Shown in pieces: positions 20,446 to 32,187 of a stretch of 64,000 nt of DNA. How positions within the stretch are numbered: position 1 is the first letter of the stretch; the number at the start of each line of letters is the position of its first letter. The stretch lies in contig NC_090621.1 of NCBI RefSeq assembly GCF_004359215.1, positions 4,391,541-4,455,540 on the forward strand, written 5' to 3'. A model generated the notes under the pieces. It was not told the DNA's origin. It did no database searches and saw only the letters and a program-made list of their open reading frames with translations. The DNA is from Bremia lactucae (Eukaryota; Oomycota; Peronosporomycetes; Peronosporales; Peronosporaceae). The position numbers and the translations under genes are program-made.

Positions 20446-20888
20446 CTTTTACTTTATGGGTAAAATACCCTTTTATCCTATTTCAAAATAGTTGCTTACC
20501 TAAATTACATTTAGTATAGGTAACGAATGTGGTCGCCGCCAGATTTATATCTGGCGGCCGAATCTATTTTAAATTAGCTAAGGTAAGGTTTTAGATGAAA
20601 AATTAAAATAAGGTGCAGTTCCTGTTTTGATATCTTAAAGCGTAAAGTGTCTTTCTAAGGCTTACGCATTGATTTGTAAGAGATAGAAGCCTTTCTAAGG
20701 TACAAACTCTCGGGTACTAGTTGCCACTTGGTTTTACGAACCCCTAAATCCCTTGAACTAGGATTCATGAAGCTATAATAGCTTGAGCGACACCCTGAGT
20801 TGTTAAACCCTTTTATTCTATAGAACTAAGAGACTCTTTGAGGCTATAAGGCTTCCTCTGACTTAAGGAGCGAGGTAGCTCCGCTACA
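20446..20888 (+). repeat. 5' LTR of II-C, start diverged or lost
   Basis: Recognisable from ACTTTATGGGTAAAATACCC to CTCCGCTACA, with the GCCGCCAGAT hairpin (20535-20560). The TGTAATGGGG start is not seen; unrelated sequence precedes it. The PBS CCTGGTAGCACTCGTAGTC follows (TGG at 20895). Confidence 0.75.
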
Positions 20889-20934
20889 TACACCTGGTAG
20901 CACTCGTAGTCACTTTATGCCTGAGTCTTCATAA

Positions 20935-22430
20935 TACTAAATCTTCACTGAATTGGAAGAGTTTCCAGAATTTTCAAAGGCGCAATGCGCAGCTGACGAC
21001 AAGCTCGAAACTATGTTTGGGCTTGAACATGAAGAGTGTTTTATATCCCAGTGACTAGAGGTCCTGCAAGGCTTGAAGTTTTCATGCGATATGAATCCTC
21101 TCTGATCGGCCAGGTTTAGGATCCCCTTGCGGAGTCTATGCCAACTCGGCACATCTCTGTACCTGATATAGAGCCGAAGCTCGCCCTCTAGTTATCAGTG
21201 TAAAGACATTGAAGGAGAAGAGGGAAAAAACCTCACTTTTTCGATTATGTAGATGGATACGTCCGTTGACTCCGCCTTGTTTTTTAACAGAACAGCAAAA
21301 GGTGGATATGGGCATTTCCCAACTCGGTGTTAGAGCCATGGAGTGGGCACTATCGTGCAGCACGTCCACAAACGTTGCTTTTCCCTCATAAGATTCGCTG
21401 AAACAGCAAATAAACAGCATGTTTGCACCGCCTGATCAGGCTTTTCGCATGCGAGCACGGCTCTAGCGACTCGACAGGGTAAATGAACCCTAGGAGACTT
21501 TGTCCAGGAGTTGAAAACTCTCATTGCATCTATGCATCTATGCATCAAGACCCGGTGCAAGAAGCAATTGTAGTAACAATCATTATGGGGGGGGGGTCTC
21601 AGTGAGGGCGCTGCCCGGACGGAATTAGGCAGTTGTCATAGCGCTACGCGCTGAGTTCGACATTAAGTCTGCTCGTGTTAGCACGCCTGTTTACCAAACA
21701 AGTTCTTCAAGCACTTGGGTACCGTCTAATAGACCGGAACCCATGGATCTAAGCCATGTTGAGGAAGCGGAAGAGACACGTCAGGCTGTGCAACAATCTA
21801 CGAACATCAGTAGGTGTTATATGTGCAGAAGCACGAAACATCAATGCCCGGCCTGTCCCCTACGAAATACGCGTAAAGCTCGAAAGAGCACCAACTTCGA
21901 CCTTTACCAGAAATTTGGTGTAGGGTGCGGGAAAACGTCGAAACCAAGTAGGTGCGGGGCGCCCTACTGGGGAAGACCTAGGCTCTGTTGAACCTCTAGG
22001 AGGTGAGAATAAACAGAACCTAGCCCCAATTAGCTCCGTGCGTAATGGCACGGGGCATGAGTACAAGCCTGGCTTGTTAGTCGCTTAAGCGACTGTGGAG
22101 TGCTTTGAAAAGCCATGTCAATTTTAATTGATTCAGGAGCGTGTTGCAGTTATGCTCGACGTCTTTACCTTGAAGGAAATCAACAATACGTTGATGCGCT
22201 TAAAGCGCATGAAAGTGATACAATCATTGTTCGCTTAGCAACGGGGACTCGTGTCACTGTTCCTAAATGTTTTTTTAACTTAGGCATAAAGTTGCTGGAC
22301 TCTGACAGTATGAAACACTGTCTCGTCCTTGATTTCCTTGGTATGGCCTGGCTTGAACGCCATGATTCACGGGTCTATTGGAGGTCTAAGACCTTAGGCG
22401 CGCGCCGCCACGCGCAATGTTCCTAGCAAA
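20935..22430 (+). pseudogene. II-C Gag and protease
   Basis: Gag remnants run from about 20953. The base missing in II-A is present at about 21085, so the N-terminal frame reads further. Zinc-knuckle-like 'CYMCRSTKHQCPACP' is in the frame 21743-21991 (about 21819-21863). The protease frame 22115-22426 starts 'ILIDSGACCSYARRLYLEGNQ' with DSG intact; the second signature is shortened ('CLVLDFLGMAWLERH'), missing the Asp-Leu-Ile step. Confidence 0.7.
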
Positions 22431-23251
22431 GTTTTGGCGAGTCATGAAGCCACCTTTGCTAGGCAACAAAAGCGCTATTGGCGCGGATCATTGACTGATT
22501 CTGTCAGTGCTTTAGACATTGGAATGTCTGAGTTAATAAACTTCAATTCTGTAAACAATAATTTTGAGCCCGACTCAGAAAAAGGGGTTGAAACGGCACG
22601 TACTCCGTCGAGTAACACTCGTTGTAATAACGATTCACCGAATGCTGAAAGCACTGCAGGCCTAAGGCCAAGCCATCAAGGGTGCAAAATCCCTGAGGAA
22701 TGTGGAGTGGCACGTCTAAGTCCACCGAGTGTGGTCGGCCGAGGTGGCATCATACTGAGTGTAAGTAGTGACACCATTGGCGGTTCGACAGGGCATTTCG
22801 GGTCAAATCCCTCTAATCCACGTGAAGCGACACGTGCATTAGAGGGGTTTGACCAGAAAAGGAAGTTGAGTTACCTAACTCCTTGTCGGGTGTCAAATTA
22901 GACACCATGTCTTGAATGGAACCAGTACAGGCTGGAAAATTCGGGGACGTGAATGTCCCGGCCGCTAAGAGGCGTATTGTCTCCACTCCAAGCCAGAAGG
23001 GACACGAAGCGCACCCAAAGTGATACGAGTGAGCAATTACACACGCTTGTAAATGGTGTAACCTGTATCATTGAGGGGGAAGTTAGCCTTGCGGCAATCC
23101 CTTTGTTACATGCTCTTTTAGAGCTAGACGGAATGTCTATTGATGAGTGCGGCCGAGCCTTTAAGGCTGGCGATTTATCTGAGATGGTGGTCATTCGACC
23201 AACAACTGAGTTTAACTCATCGTCACTTCTAGACGAAGCTGTGCTGGATGA

Positions 23252-23541
23252 ACACCCATCGATTACCAATTGGCTCGCTACCAAGAGGACGCGAGCCAAT
23301 TAGTAATTGATGGGTGTTTAGGCCAAGATATCAAGTCTTTTTCTTTTGAAGTGATTCCATCTTCGAGTTGCATGCTTCTTGCCTTTGCTGAATTACATCG
23401 CCGACTTGAATGTGGTCGGCGTTTCTCCCACCGAAACTACAATGTACGCGGACTCAAAATAGTGTGCCACAACAGACATTTCTTTGAGCGATTGATATCG
23501 ACTGTATCGCCTTGGCTTTGGAACCTCGGCTTCTTTTCGAG
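23252..23541. mobile_element. Foreign insert with a terminal near-perfect hairpin inside II-C
   Basis: Family II sequence is interrupted at 'GTGCTGGATGA' (23251) and resumes at about 23542 ('AAGCTGC.CTT.GTGCGCG'). The insert starts with ACACCCATCGATTACCAATT... (23252-23278), a 12-base loop and the reverse complement arm (23291-23317) with two mismatches in 27. The remaining about 220 bp encode nothing I recognise. A hairpin at one end suggests a decayed DNA element or Helitron-like terminus, but no second end or target duplication is evident. Confidence 0.55.
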
Positions 23542-23559
23542 TAAGCTGCGCTTTGTGCG

Positions 23560-24500
23560 CGAGAGGGTCATCGATCCTTAAAGATCCTACGGATCCCTAT
23601 TATTTCTTGATTAAGAAATTCCAAGATTTGGTATGTAATAATCCACCATCTATTTTACCTCCGGATAGAGGTGTTCGTCAAGAAATTGACTTGGTTCTGG
23701 GAACCAAATACTGTGTCACAAACAATGGCCTAGACCAAGGGAGCAGTGTGACGTTATTGACGATTTTTTCCGTGCTAAGCACGAGGGTGGAATGGTACGA
23801 GAGAGCAAATCTCCTCATTCGACACCGGCATTTTGTGTCAAAAAGCCAAATGGTAAATGGCGCATTGTACATGCTTATAAAAAGGTTAACGCTGTCACTA
23901 TACCAGCTCAAACCCTCATACCTAGAAAGGATGTTCTTCAGAACAATATGGTGGGATGTACAGTGTACAGTGCACTGGACTTAGTCGATAATTACTACCA
24001 TCTGCTTATGCGAGCTAGCGATATCCTGCTTACAGCCGATAGCACCCCAAGCGGAATGCTATGGAGCGGTTGGTTATGCTACAAAGGCTTTCCAACGCCC
24101 TGGCAACATTTAATCTTCTAGTGACGCGACTGTTCCGCCCTCATCGATGTTATGCACAGACTTTCGATGACATTTTTGTCCATAGTCGTGCGGAGCAGGG
24201 TTGGTCGGTTATGGAAAACCATTTCGACCATTTGCGACCAGTGCTCGAGTAAATGCGCACAAATAAGTTGTATGCCAATGCATCTAAATGCATTTCTGGC
24301 TTAAAAGAAATCCCTTCCTTAGGGTGCTTCATTGGGAAGCGAGGCTTAAGAGCGGATCCCGCTAAGGTAAAAGTCATAATAGATTGGTTGGTTACTAACA
24401 ACCAAACGGATTTAAGTAAGTGGTTGGGTCTCGCCAATTATTTACACAAATCCAGCGAAAGTTACGCTGATATGGCTAGTCCATTATCTTGTCTCTTTAA
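23560..24500 (+). pseudogene. II-C reverse transcriptase
   Basis: 'GVRQEIDLVLGTKYCVTN', 'GKWRIVHAYKKVNAVTIPAQTLIPRKDVLQNNMVGCTVYSALDLVDNYYHLLMRASDI', the active-site segment 'TFDDIFVHSRAEQGWSVMENH' (about 24160-24225; Tyr before FDD lost by a 3-base deletion), then 'RTNKLYANASKCISG..EIPSLGCFIGKRGLRADPAKVK'. Several frameshifts. Confidence 0.8.
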
Positions 24501-24559
24501 AAAAAAACAGAGTGGTGCTGGACTAGCACAGAACACAATGCTTTTCAAGCAGTGAATCA

Positions 24560-26240
24560 TAGTCTTATCCATCCCCCGATTCTGCCACTGCCGAATCCAA
24601 ATTGGCATTTTAGTTTCGTCTGTGACGCATCGGATTTTGCAATTGGCAGTGTTCGGTTACAAACAGATGCTGATGGGCGTGAATGGTGTAATTGCGTTCG
24701 AATCTAGTCAGCTTAAAGCTGCGGAAAAGAACAACTTAGTTCATGACAAAAAGAGTTACTTGCTTTGAAGTATGCTCTCGTCAAATTCAGAGTTCATCTG
24801 CTCGGCTTTCAGTCGGTTGTGATAAATACAGATCACGCATCATTACGCACTGCAATTAAGTCGCCCCATCTTTCACAGAGAATGGCCCGATGGCTATCTT
24901 TTTCGCCGATACAACTTCGACGTGAAATATACGCCTGGCAAGCAGAATGCTTTGGCCGATGCGTTATCACGCAGGCCGGATTATGAGCTCTCTCATTTTT
25001 AACGACTGTAATGTCGCCTATTACTGAATTTATCCGTTCAGCTTACGCCAAGGATGAACAGTGTGTAGCTCTACTACCAGCTCTAAAAAACTCTGATTTA
25101 GGTATTAAATTGCCGGCCCGCTTGCGAGCAAGGTTACATCGTTTTTCTATCGACAACAATTTGTTGCTTTATTGTAAGGACGCTGATGATCCTCCGCGCG
25201 TCGTTGTTCCTCATGATGAGAATTTAAAGTACCGAATTCTCTATGAGGCATGTTTGCACATGCGAAATCTGCCAACAAGTTAAATTCTCGGCCCATGCTG
25301 CTGCGCCACTGGCAAGTCTGCCCGTACTCATAGGGTGTTGAAAGTCCATTAGTATGGATTTTGTTTTTGGTCTACCGAAAGATTCGGCGGGTAACTCTGG
25401 CATAGTGATCTTTGTTGACCGATTGAGCAAAATGGCTCAATTAACGGCTGTGCCGGATACCATTGATGGTGAAGGTACAGCAAGGCTGTTCATCGATCGC
25501 GTGTTTTGACAACAGGGTTTGCCAGTAGCAATTGTCTCTGATGAAGACCCCCGTTTATGAGTTAATTCTGGAAATCAATTCTCCGAGTGCTTGGCACCAG
25601 ATTGGAAGTGTCGACCGCGGACCATCCGCAGACCGATGGTCAAACTGAACGTGTCAATCGCGACATTGAAGACGTTTCACGCAGTGTGTGCTCAGGCACT
25701 AAAGAGCTGGCGCTCAATGCTCCCAGTGGTGGAATTTGCCTTAAAATAACGCTGTCTATGCCTCTACAGGCTATACTCCGTTCTATGTCAACGGTCTTTC
25801 CCACCTACGCGTTTTGTTAACGATTCCACCGCGTGGTTCAGAGCTTGGTAGGGGGGGTTGCCAATAGGCTTGCTGATATCAGCCCTATTACCGTTCGGAA
25901 ACAAGTAAGCGAGTTCCTCGCGACGCAATTTAGTGTCTTAAGACATGTAAGGGACACCATTGCTGATAGCCAAGACAGACGAAAATAACAGCCAGATGTC
26001 AAGGGCAGAAGGTGTCTTAATTCTTATGTGGTCGCAAACCGAGTTTTATAAAACTCTAAAGATCTACCTACTAACTTGGTTTCCGCGGTCTTCAAGACCT
26101 AATTGCGCCGGCGTTTATTGGACCATTTACGGTCGTGGCCAAGAAGGGCCTAGCTTACACGCTAAATCTTCCTAGCAAGCTGCATACACACCCAGTAATC
26201 TAAGTTGGCTTGCTTAAGCTAAATCGGGACTTTCCCAGGT
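24560..26240 (+). pseudogene. II-C RNase H and integrase
   Basis: RNase H: 'VCDASDFAIGSVRLQ' type segment near 24620-24665 and 'MKYALVKFRVHLLGFQ..INTDHASLRTAIKSPHLSQRMARWLS' (24765-24900). Integrase: 'MSPITEFIRSAYAKDEQCVALLPALKNSDLGIKLPARLRARLHRFSI' (25011-25150) and 'FVDRLSKMAQLTAVPDT' (about 25410-25460). 'TADHPQTDGQTERVNRDIEDVSRSV' (about 25610-25690) changes the residue before the catalytic-helix Glu. The zinc-binding region is deleted (25255-25265 joins 'YEACLH' to 'MRNLPTS'). Confidence 0.75.
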
Positions 26241-26469
26241 GGACTTTAAGGCGCTTGCACCGAGACGGGCGGTCGTGCCGCAGATTGCTACATCCTCACC
26301 AGTATGTCCAGCTGGCCCTCTTTTCAAGATTGCTGATGCTCCACATCAAAAGACGGTTCTGAAACCGCCTCAAAAGAGCTCTCAACCTGAGCAACGCTCT
26401 CACGAAGAAGTTGACCTCGTGTTTTAAAGCATCAAACGCTTCCGTCGAATTTCGGCCCCCTTTTGCGCT

Positions 26470-26660
26470 GCTTGATGCGTGAGTGAACCTTCAAATTTCA
26501 CGTGTAGAAACTTTAAGCGACGTCGTCGTAAGGACCAATACCAGCATATGGTAAAGTGGCTGCGGTACCCCTCTTCCGAAAACTCTTGGGGGTTTGAGGT
26601 ACCTCTTCGGCAAGATTGTCCGTACACCGTTGATGGTATTGAGCGCCAAGCTCAGGATCA
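26470..26660 (+). pseudogene. II-C chromodomain
   Basis: 'NFKRRRRKDQYQHMVKWLRYPSSENSWGFEVPLRQDCPYTV' at about 26509-26640. The normally conserved Glu after Trp in NSWE is Gly here, and the GY of W-GY is RY. It aligns with the II-A module. Confidence 0.75.
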
Positions 26661-26699
26661 ACTCGCGTCAAACGACCCTTCCCACCACTAGAAAAGTGG

Positions 26700-27520
26700 G
26701 AATAGTCCGATCTATAGCCTCAGTGCGGACAACCGAAGCACTGAAATATCGGCTAGACCTTTCTTCGTTTTTTGGCAAATGCCGAACGTAACTGGCGTTT
26801 GGCCTTAAACTTGACAAAACCGAAGCAAAGCTTCCGTTCCATACGAACATCAGCTATATCCGCAGACTCTCTAATTTTCCGAACATTGCGGAGGCTGCGG
26901 GCCGATCGACCCAGTTCTAAAATGAGACTTCGTTTTCACTTCTTGTTTCGTCTGAAAAAAAACGATCGGAATTCCCCTCATTGAGGTCACCGAAGCCCAA
27001 GGGCTTGATCACGTAACAGCGTCAGATACTGACCTCGCGTCATTACCTTTGGCGTAAGGTATTGCTCATGAAGAGCGTCGCGAGCAGCGATCTCCTCCAG
27101 CGTCCTCGCCGGGTCACCGGAGATACAGATGGCCAAACTGTGACCCGCGATCTCTTTGAGACGCTCTTCCGCACTGTGCGGAGTGAATCTATATTCACTG
27201 TGAGCTTTTGCTTTCGCTATCTCTGCAGCTCGACGACAAGCTTATCCCTCTATGAGGATCGCTCGCTCTTGCTCTTTATGGTGCGGATTCGTAATAATGT
27301 TGGACTCAGGGTCCTATGCCTGCTCAATGCAGTTAAGATATCAGCGGCACTAGGTTCTGGGAACGGATTCGGGCCCGCCGACGTATTTTCGGAGAAGAAG
27401 GCGTGTAAGAGCGACCTCTTGTTCCTCATCATCTGATGGAGTGTGACTATCAATGTCCAACATTCCCTCATCGTCGAGAAAGTTGCTGCTAAGAGTCCGT
27501 GACTCACGCTTCATTATCAT
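26700..27520 (-). pseudogene. Antisense ORF of II-C, frameshifted
   Basis: Counterpart of 16774-17564. ATG at 27520, with an acidic start (DDEGMLDIDSHTPSDDEEQE) and then two or more frame changes across 27250-27420. The Arg/Trp region is visible in pieces down to about 26700. It keeps the one-base position missing in II-A (27355-27365) but has its own lesions, so the family ancestor probably had an intact frame. Confidence 0.55.
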
Positions 27521-27631
27521 GGAACAAAGAAAAGAAAAACACAACCAAACCGAGAGCTGTTTAGGTTCCAACCTCAAAGATGAAATGAAGGGAATGTTGT
27601 CACTTGGTGTGAACAGTCTGATGGGGGAGGG

Positions 27632-28117
27632 CGTAATGGGGCACACATCGGTTGGAGAACCGTTGTTGTGGTACATTTACCTTTGTGGGTTGTATATTCT
27701 TTTTATTCTATTCTAAAATAGTTAATTACCTAAATCCCATTTATTATGGGTAACAAATGTGGTCGCCGCCAGATTTATATCTGGCAGCCGAAATCTATTA
27801 TAAATTAGCTAGGGTTAGATTTTAGATTAAAAAACTTTAATAAAGTGCAGTTCGCCTTTTATCTTAAAGCGTTAAGTGCCTTCCCAAGGCTTGCGCACTG
27901 ATCAGTAAGAGATAGAAGCCTGTCTTAGGTATATACTCTTGGGCCCTAGTTGCCACCTGGGTCCACGAGCCCTGAACCCCTAGAACAAGGATTCATTAAG
28001 CTTTACTAGTTTGTACGACTCCTGAGTTTTTAAAACCCATTAGTTTTAAATAACTAAGAGACTCTCTGAGTCTTAAAGTCTTCCTCTGACTTTGGGAGAG
28101 AGGGTAGCTCCGCTACA
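27632..28117 (+). repeat. 3' LTR of II-C
   Basis: Follows the purine tract ATGGGGGAGGG and runs CGTAATGGGGCACAC to CTCCGCTACA (486 bp). It contains the GCCGCCAGAT hairpin with the right arm mutated (ATCTGGCAGC). It matches the 5' LTR of II-C better than those of II-A in several indels, for example 'GATAGAAGCCT'. Confidence 0.8.
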
Positions 28118-28178
28118 GTACGTCTTAAACTTAAGGTGTTTCACAGTATGCTTTTTCATGGTTTTTTTCAAATGAGAT

Positions 28179-28521
28179 GTAACGGGGCACTACTGACTTG
28201 TACTGCTTCAGGACAAGTCCACTTCGCACTGCCTCAGTGCGAGTGGTGCCTTACGTCACTTTACGTACGCTAGTACGTGCAGAGGAAGACTCTCTTTAAA
28301 ACACTTGCTTTAAAGAGGGTTAAAAGAAAACTGTATTTTATATAATTATCTTCTTCTGTTTCTATCTATTTAATACTAACTAAATTATAAACCAATACAA
28401 AACATGTAATAAATTCTTATCTGTCTCTCTCTTTGCGGGCAACCAGCGCTGGATGGACCGCAGAAAATTAGATATAATGGTCTATATCTACCAATGAATA
28501 AGCTATTAGAATATTACCATG
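28179..28521 (-). repeat. 3' LTR of III-A (partial, runs into gap)
   Basis: The plus strand starts TGTAACGGGGCACTAC. It contains consecutive hairpins: GACTTGTACT with a mismatch-bearing partner, CGCACTG/CAGTGCG, and CTCTTTAAA/TTTAAAGAG (28290-28320). The N gap begins at 28522, so its other end is missing. Confidence 0.8.
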
Positions 28522-29083
28522 NNNNNNNNNNNNNNNNNNNNNNNNNNNNNNNNNNNNNNNNNNNNNNNNNNNNNNNNNNNNNNNNNNNNNNNNNNNNNNN
28601 NNNNNNNNNNNNNNNNNNNNNNNNNNNNNNNNNNNNNNNNNNNNNNNNNNNNNNNNNNNNNNNNNNNNNNNNNNNNNNNNNNNNNNNNNNNNNNNNNNNN
28701 NNNNNNNNNNNNNNNNNNNNNNNNNNNNNNNNNNNNNNNNNNNNNNNNNNNNNNNNNNNNNNNNNNNNNNNNNNNNNNNNNNNNNNNNNNNNNNNNNNNN
28801 NNNNNNNNNNNNNNNNNNNNNNNNNNNNNNNNNNNNNNNNNNNNNNNNNNNNNNNNNNNNNNNNNNNNNNNNNNNNNNNNNNNNNNNNNNNNNNNNNNNN
28901 NNNNNNNNNNNNNNNNNNNNNNNNNNNNNNNNNNNNNNNNNNNNNNNNNNNNNNNNNNNNNNNNNNNNNNNNNNNNNNNNNNNNNNNNNNNNNNNNNNNN
29001 NNNNNNNNNNNNNNNNNNNNNNNNNNNNNNNNNNNNNNNNNNNNNNNNNNNNNNNNNNNNNNNNNNNNNNNNNNNNNNNNNNN
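28522..29083. other. Assembly gap (562 N)
   Basis: Run of N covering the rest of the III-A LTR and the region corresponding to about 60770-61345 of III-B. Confidence 0.99.
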
Positions 29084-29580
29084 TCCTCATCGCCAGCACC
29101 GTCTCCCGTGCCGTCACCCGCACATATTTCTGTGCGTGGTGATGACGATGGCATAAGCCATCGTAATAAAAGTTCTTTTGGTAACCCTGCTTCAGTGGGT
29201 ACCACTCAGAGGATCGCAGACGCTAAAATGTCTCGTCTTGCCCCTGAAAAGAAGCCGTGACTTTTGCCGAGCAGCTAATTAATAGCTTGTCTGGAGAGAC
29301 TACTTTTCAAAATAAATATCTCCTTTTTATTGCGACAAAGCTACATGGCCTTGATCCCAGCGCGAAGAACTTTCGCGCTGAGGAAGATTTTTATCTCGAT
29401 GCTTTTCGTGCGCATCGATGGTTTAGTGGCAACAATAAGCGAGATAAAGCCTCGCTTATGCAAGCCTGGTGCGCGTTCACTCGCAATGTCAAAGACATTG
29501 GACGCGAAGTCTGGCTCCAAAAATTTAACGCGAATCGCGTTAAGTTTGAGAAACGAACTCCTACCGGTGCAAAGTATTAA
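29084..29580 (+). CDS. Antisense ORF (aORF) of III-A, C-terminal part
   Basis: The plus strand is antisense to the III-A element. After the gap comes the Ser/Pro-rich 'SSPAPSPVPSPAHISVRGDDDG', a stop (TGA 29257-29260 region, TGG in III-B) and a frame change. The open frame to TAA 29578-29580 then encodes 'EQLINSLSGETTF..KYLLFIATKLHGLD..FRAEEDFYLDAFRAHRWFSGNNKRDKASLMQAWCAFTRNVKDIGREVWLQKFN'. Helical, with several Trp and Arg/Lys. The homologous stretch in III-B (60984-61833) is on the same strand relative to the element. Function unknown. The arrangement (acidic Ser/Pro start, Trp/basic helical end, antisense, 3' of chromodomain) parallels the family II aORF. Confidence 0.6.
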
Positions 29581-29605
29581 TTACATCGGTTGTCACGTCA
29601 GGCTG

Positions 29606-30187
29606 GGCTTCCACGTTTGTCAGATTCTTACACTTATGCGAAAGCACAAGTTGTATGTAAATCTCAAGAGGTGTATATTCGCTGCAAGCGAAATACCGCT
29701 TCTTGGGTGCATCGTCGGTAAACGCGGCGTGCGACCTGATCCCGAAAAGATCAAGGCAATTACCGACTGGTCAGTTTCAGTCAATGTCGAGGGTTTTAGA
29801 AAGTTTCTTGGATTAGTGGCGTACTTACATAAGTACTCCCGCAATTATGCCGAGATGATATTTCATCTTTCCCGTCTCTTGAAAAAAGACGAGAAATGGC
29901 TATGGAACGCTGATAGTCAGCGGTCCTTTAAAAGTATCAAGCAAAGCTTGATGCAATCGCCCATCTTGACGATTGCAGATCATGACAGACCATTCCATGT
30001 GGTCTGTGACCCCATCGATTTCGCTATCGGCTGTGCGTTAATTCAATACGATACAGACAGCGCAGAGCGCGTCGTCTGTTACCAATTGCGTCAGCTGCAA
30101 CCAGCTGAACGCAATTACTTAGTGCATTACAAGGAACCCCTTGCCATGAAGTATGCACTGGCTAATTTAGGGTCTATCTCCTCGTAG
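29606..30187 (+). pseudogene. III-A RT thumb and RNase H (in the inverted block)
   Basis: 'QILTLMRKHKLYVNLKRCIFAASEIPLLGCIVGKRGVRPDPEKIKAITDWSV' (RT thumb, 29620-29785), 'FRKFLGLVAYLHKYSRNYAEM' and 'HLSRLLKKDEKWLW' (to about 29905), then RNase H 'FHVVCDPIDFAIGCALIQYD' (29995-30052, with CDP in place of CDA) and 'NYLVHYKEPLAMKYALA' where the family has K-EL. A stop at 30187 follows a frameshift at about 30175. Confidence 0.8.
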
Positions 30188-30252
30188 ATAGACCGTTCAT
30201 CGTATATACGAACCATGCGTCATTACGTACAGTCGTAAACAGCCCACACCTC

Positions 30253-31870
30253 TTGCAAAGAATGGCGAGGTGGCTATCCTTCTTCGCGGAATATAACTTC
30301 TTCGTAGAATATAAACCAGGACGACTAAATGTCGTCGCTGATGCGTTATCACGCCAACCCGATTTCGAGCCGGCTGCGCACTCTAATAGTAAAAATAATT
30401 TCACTGTTGCAACACTCATTACAAGTGTTCCGTCATCAACCTTGTTTGATGACATAAAGAAAGCCTTCGCAAAAGATAAGAACCTTCTGCTTTTAATGGA
30501 TCATCTGATGAATCCATCCGATACATCTTTTAAAGATTTACCGGCTTTATATCGATCGTCATTCGATCGATACACAACACGCAACGGCTTATTGTATTAC
30601 ACAGCCGTTGCCAGCGACACTCCACGTGTCGTCGTCCCAACTCACATTGATTTGCGCTTGCGCATCATGTATGAGTGTCACGATGCACCAACAAGTGGGC
30701 ATCGTGAACGTGAGAAAACTTATCTCACAGTAAGTCGCGATTTTTACTGGCCCCGCCAGTATCAGTTCGTGTGCAAGTACATTCGTGCTTGCGAGGTATG
30801 TCAACGGGTGAAGCCTAGCCCTTCATCCCGTGCACCTCTCCATCCTCTACCACTTCCGGCAGCATGTTGGCAGTCCGTGTCTATGGACTTCGTCTTCGGA
30901 TTTTCCGAAGCCGATTACAGAAACAATGGAATCCTTGTTTTTGTAGACAGATTAAGCAAGATGGTACATCTTGTTGCAGTACCAGAGTCGATCACGGCTC
31001 CGGGCTGTGCCCGTGTCTTAATCGACACGGTATTCAAACTCCACGGTTTGCCACGTGAATTGGTCTCCGATAAAGATTTACAATTCACGGCGGAATTTCG
31101 GCAATCCATGTTCCGAAACACGGCTGACTTTGTCAACTTCTGATCATCCAGAGACAGATGGTCAGACGGAACGCGAAATTCGCGTCCTCGAAGAGATACT
31201 TCGAGGTTACGTCCAATCGTATCCAAATTGAAGCGAGTTATTACCGATGGCCGAATTCGCCATTAATAATTCGGTGCATGCGTCCACAACGCACACACCG
31301 TTCTTCGTGAATGCCTTCCGCCATCCACCCATACCTACCTAATTAGAGGGATCCTCTAGTTTAAGGGGGTGGACTCGCACGAGCGAAGCCATTTCTGGAT
31401 CATGCTCATCACGCGTCGAAATTACCAACGACGCGAATGACGTCGATGTCGAAGCAATCGACATCGAAGATGAGAAAGATTCCATGGCAGTGCGCACAAA
31501 GCGCACTGAAAGAGACAAAACAAATAAATCAGCAGAATAATTTTTGCTGGCTCGAGAACCAGTAATTCGTTTCGTACAGATTTCCATTGCTTACGCAGTG
31601 GACCGTCAGAAACGGAACGCAGACAACATGGAAGAGCAAATGTTCTTTTATTTGAAATTAATGACCTAGTACTATTCTCTACGGTAAACTTACCTAAGCG
31701 TGTAGTCACTAATGTGGGTAGCAGTAAACTACTACCCGAGTTAATTGGGCCTTTCCGTGTACTGCATCGCAGAGGCAATGCGTACACAATAGAACTGCCA
31801 CGTAGGATGCGTTCGCACTCCTACGTTTTACGTTGGTTGGCTCCGTCCGTACCATCAGTACGCGGTTTCT
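30253..31870 (+). pseudogene. III-A integrase (in the inverted block)
   Basis: An 296-codon open frame (30253-31143) starts in the RNase H tail ('ARWLSFFAEYNFFVEYKPGRLNVVADALSRQPDFE'). It then has the zinc-binding motif 'HDAPTSGHREREKTYLT..VCKYIRACEVCQRVKP' (about 30679-30815) and the core with 'GILVFVDRLSKMVHLVAVPES' (about 30928-30990) and 'LVSDKDLQFTAEF' (Arg-Asp-Pro changed to Lys-Asp-Leu) near 31057-31098. After a frameshift follow 'HPETDGQTE' remnants (31145-31170), and the C-terminal module 'LLPELIGPFRVLHRRGNAYTIELPRRM' near 31730-31810. Nearly intact up to 31143. Confidence 0.85.
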
Positions 31871-32187
31871 TCCGAGGTCGGATCTGACCACCCTTTTCAA
31901 GAATCCTTAAAAGATTTTGTGGTCATGAACCAGATTCTCATGTTGAATTTGGAGGTTCTGATGCCGGGTCCTAAGATACTCAAAACCGCGATGAGCGGAA
32001 GACAGCTCATCACGAAGAGCGTGATATTTCCGTTCGTTCTCCAACATGGAGTACGCACTCTTCGAACGGTCTTCCAACCGCTCGATATAGTGAGCCTACA
32101 CCGTCTGCTCCAACGAACGACGCTTACCGCGCTCGTGATCAAGTCCCTCCTCCAAATCATGGAGAAAGTGATCGAATTTGTCGATTT

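Larger units (their letters stand above)
20446..28117 (+). mobile_element. Family II Ty3/gypsy copy II-C, heavily mutated
   Basis: 5'-truncated LTR (20446-20888), PBS, gag, protease, linker, RT, RNase H, integrase, chromodomain, antisense ORF remnant, purine tract and 3' LTR (27632-28117). It is more diverged from II-A than the II-A LTRs are from each other, so it is older. It carries a foreign insert with a hairpin end at 23252-23541. Confidence 0.9.

Noticed and set aside
28118..28178. Possible extra element between II-C and III-A LTRs
   Set aside because: Only 61 bases of ordinary spacer, ending with the TGAGA flank of III-A.
29257..29580. Secreted effector (RxLR type) interpretation of the III-A aORF
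   Set aside because: No signal peptide or RxLR motif is visible, and the ORF is part of the repeated element.
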